NCBI GenBank assembly: GCA_003558575.1
Contig: PWPY01000042.1
Location: 1-6,991 of the forward strand
DNA length: 6,991 bases
DNA from: Desulfonatronovibrio sp.
Lineage (GTDB): Bacteria > Desulfobacterota > Desulfovibrionia > Desulfovibrionales > Desulfonatronovibrionaceae
Direction: 5' to 3'
The notes beneath the pieces were generated by a model, which saw only the letters and a program-made list of their open reading frames with translations, made no database searches and was not told the DNA's origin. Each line of letters starts with the position of its first letter. The first letter of the stretch is position 1. This document shows positions 6,461 to 6,991 of this stretch, in pieces. A program made the position numbers and the translations under genes.

Positions 6461-6488
6461 TATTTTAAAGTTTTGGTAACTGTTTACC
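6457..6488 (-). repeat. Dispersed upstream element, copy 3 (before the 104-aa gene), with palindromic core
   Basis: The minus strand begins GGTAAACAGTTACC and continues AAAACTTTAAAATATTG. The first 14 bases form an imperfect palindrome, GGTAA-nnnn-TTACC (6475-6488). It ends at or overlaps the candidate -35 box of the 104-aa gene, so an operator role is possible. It matches copy 2 at about 25 of 32 positions. Confidence 0.5.
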
Positions 6489-6512
6489 ACTGTTAAGAGT
6501 ATATGATTTTCT

Positions 6513-6598
6513 GGTTTGGGAAATTCGGCAAACAGGGCCGTAAAAACTCTCTAACTCGTTCAGACAGTTTACGCCCATTTTGCCGAACCTCCCAAACC
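6513..6598. repeat. Long imperfect inverted repeat / 86-nt hairpin
   Basis: The arms 6513-6552 and 6562-6598 pair over about 32 base pairs with a 9-base loop (6553-6561). Paired blocks: GGTTTGGGA (6513-6521) with 6590-6598; TTCGGCAAA (6524-6532) with 6579-6587; GGG (6535-6537) with 6574-6576; CGT (6539-6541) with 6571-6573; AAACT (6544-6548) with 6566-6570; TCT (6550-6552) with 6562-6564. It has no terminal T-run and lies between divergent genes, so it is not a terminator. It may be a non-autonomous mobile repeat or a structured RNA; no target-site duplication is evident. Confidence 0.7.
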
Positions 6599-6788
6599 TA
6601 TGTAGAAACTAAGCATTATGATGAAAAATTACAGGTTTTGGATACTCAACACAGAATATACATTCAAGAGCAGAAGCATGGCTCCATGTCAACCTTGCAA
6701 AAATATTAACATTGTCTCTCATGAGGAAAAAGTGTAGCTCAAAATCCATTTTTAAGCTTAAAGCTCAAGGTAACCAATTGTCAGTTTA

Positions 6789-6794
6789 AGAGGA
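6789..6794 (+). promoter_or_regulatory. Ribosome binding site deciding the GTG start of the hydrolase
   Basis: AGAGGA, eight bases before GTG at 6803. A TAA stop directly precedes the GTG in frame, so no earlier start is possible. Confidence 0.7.
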
Positions 6795-6802
6795 AAGAAT
6801 AA

Positions 6803-6991
6803 GTGAGCATAGATTTTCATACCCATGTATTTCACCCTAAAATTGCAGATAAGGTTTTGGATCAGTTGGAAAACCACTATGGTATAGAGCCTGTGGGAAC
6901 CGGGTTGGTGGACGACCTTTTATTCTGCCTTGACAAGGCCGGGATTGACCGGGGCGTTGTTCATACAGCAGCCACCAGTCCGGATCAGGTG
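6803..6991 (+). CDS. Amidohydrolase-2 family metal-dependent hydrolase, N-terminal fragment
   Basis: 63 codons from a GTG start to the right edge, no stop. The product begins SIDFHTHVFHPKIADKVLDQ: the His-x-His metal-binding motif (DFHTH) at the very N-terminus followed by a Phe-His-Pro and a helix is the usual opening of the amidohydrolase-2 (ACMSD-like) TIM-barrel family. The later segment, GTGLVDDLLFCLDKAGIDRG followed by VVHTAATSPDQV, matches the family pattern in which a helix leads to the second strand. Relatives are cytoplasmic zinc enzymes that hydrolyse or decarboxylate small carboxylated substrates; the substrate cannot be told from 63 residues. The remaining metal ligands lie outside the window. 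The gene diverges from the 104-aa gene, and a TAA adjoining the GTG fixes the start. Confidence 0.85.
   Translation, partial: MSIDFHTHVFHPKIADKVLDQLENHYGIEPVGTGLVDDLLFCLDKAGIDRGVVHTAATSPDQV

Larger units (their letters stand above)
6421..6802. other. Divergent intergenic region of 382 bases without a convincing gene
   Basis: It holds, left to right, the candidate promoter and dispersed element of the 104-aa gene (6430-6488), the long hairpin (6513-6598), then about 190 AT-rich bases ending at the hydrolase start. The last part has a perfect palindrome TTTAAGCTTAAA (6751-6762) and a repeated AGCTCAA (6736-6742, 6762-6768). No clear promoter for the hydrolase was found. A 68-codon plus-strand frame (6503-6709) runs through the hairpin and looks non-coding. 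Confidence 0.6.

Noticed and set aside
6513..6598. Integron attC site
   Set aside because: The terminal bases read GGTTTGGG...CCCAAACC, the wrong order for the RYYYAAC...GTTRRRY boundaries, and no integrase or cassette gene is present.
1898..6607. Shared 10-mer CTATGTAGAA at 1898-1907 and 6598-6607
   Set aside because: Flanking bases do not align and the contexts differ; this is likely chance in AT-rich DNA.
6503..6709. 68-codon plus-strand frame in the divergent intergenic region
   Set aside because: It has no ribosome binding site, runs straight through the long hairpin, and its composition is not protein-like; better explained by the inverted repeat.

Overview
The window reads like chromosomal DNA of a Gram-negative, Desulfovibrionales-type (Desulfobacterota) anaerobe of fairly low GC. 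The pointers are a PpiD-type periplasmic chaperone (so there is an outer-membrane biogenesis pathway), a 640-residue 'Aquifex-type' aconitase instead of the roughly 900-residue AcnA/AcnB forms, and a GC-rich palindromic repeat pair of the kind scattered through such genomes. The assignment is an inference from gene content; there is no rRNA or other marker.

Layout. Five genes lie on the minus strand and one partial gene on the plus strand. In minus-strand transcription order: a 104-residue conserved-looking protein of unknown function (6420-6106); a 238-bp gap with a possible promoter; a 529-residue protein that joins a chorismate-mutase-like helical segment to a full-length EPSP-synthase-like fold with nearly every catalytic residue replaced (5867-4278); an 84-residue charged helical protein whose start overlaps the end of the previous gene (4312-4058); an intact aconitate hydratase with a GTG start (4016-2094); a 205-bp gap holding an inverted pair of REP-like palindromes; and a PpiD-type parvulin chaperone running off the left edge (1888 to <1). 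Divergently, after a 382-bp intergenic region, an amidohydrolase-2-type metal-dependent hydrolase begins at 6803 and runs off the right edge.

How the genes may work together. The EPSP-synthase-like gene, the 84-aa gene and acn are tightly packed (35-bp overlap, 41-bp gap) and probably form one operon. Aconitase serves the citrate/isocitrate step. A catalytically stripped shikimate-pathway fold encoded with it has no obvious metabolic logic and is the most interesting item here. PpiD may be read from its own promoter after the repeat pair.

Non-coding structure. A degenerate element of about 24-32 nt with core GTAACTRTYYMCC (plus strand) recurs three times, each time just upstream of a minus-strand gene (ppiD, the EPSP-synthase-like gene and the 104-aa gene). 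A long imperfect hairpin (6513-6598, about 32 base pairs, 9-nt loop) sits in the divergent intergenic region. No tRNA, rRNA, CRISPR array or transposase gene was seen.
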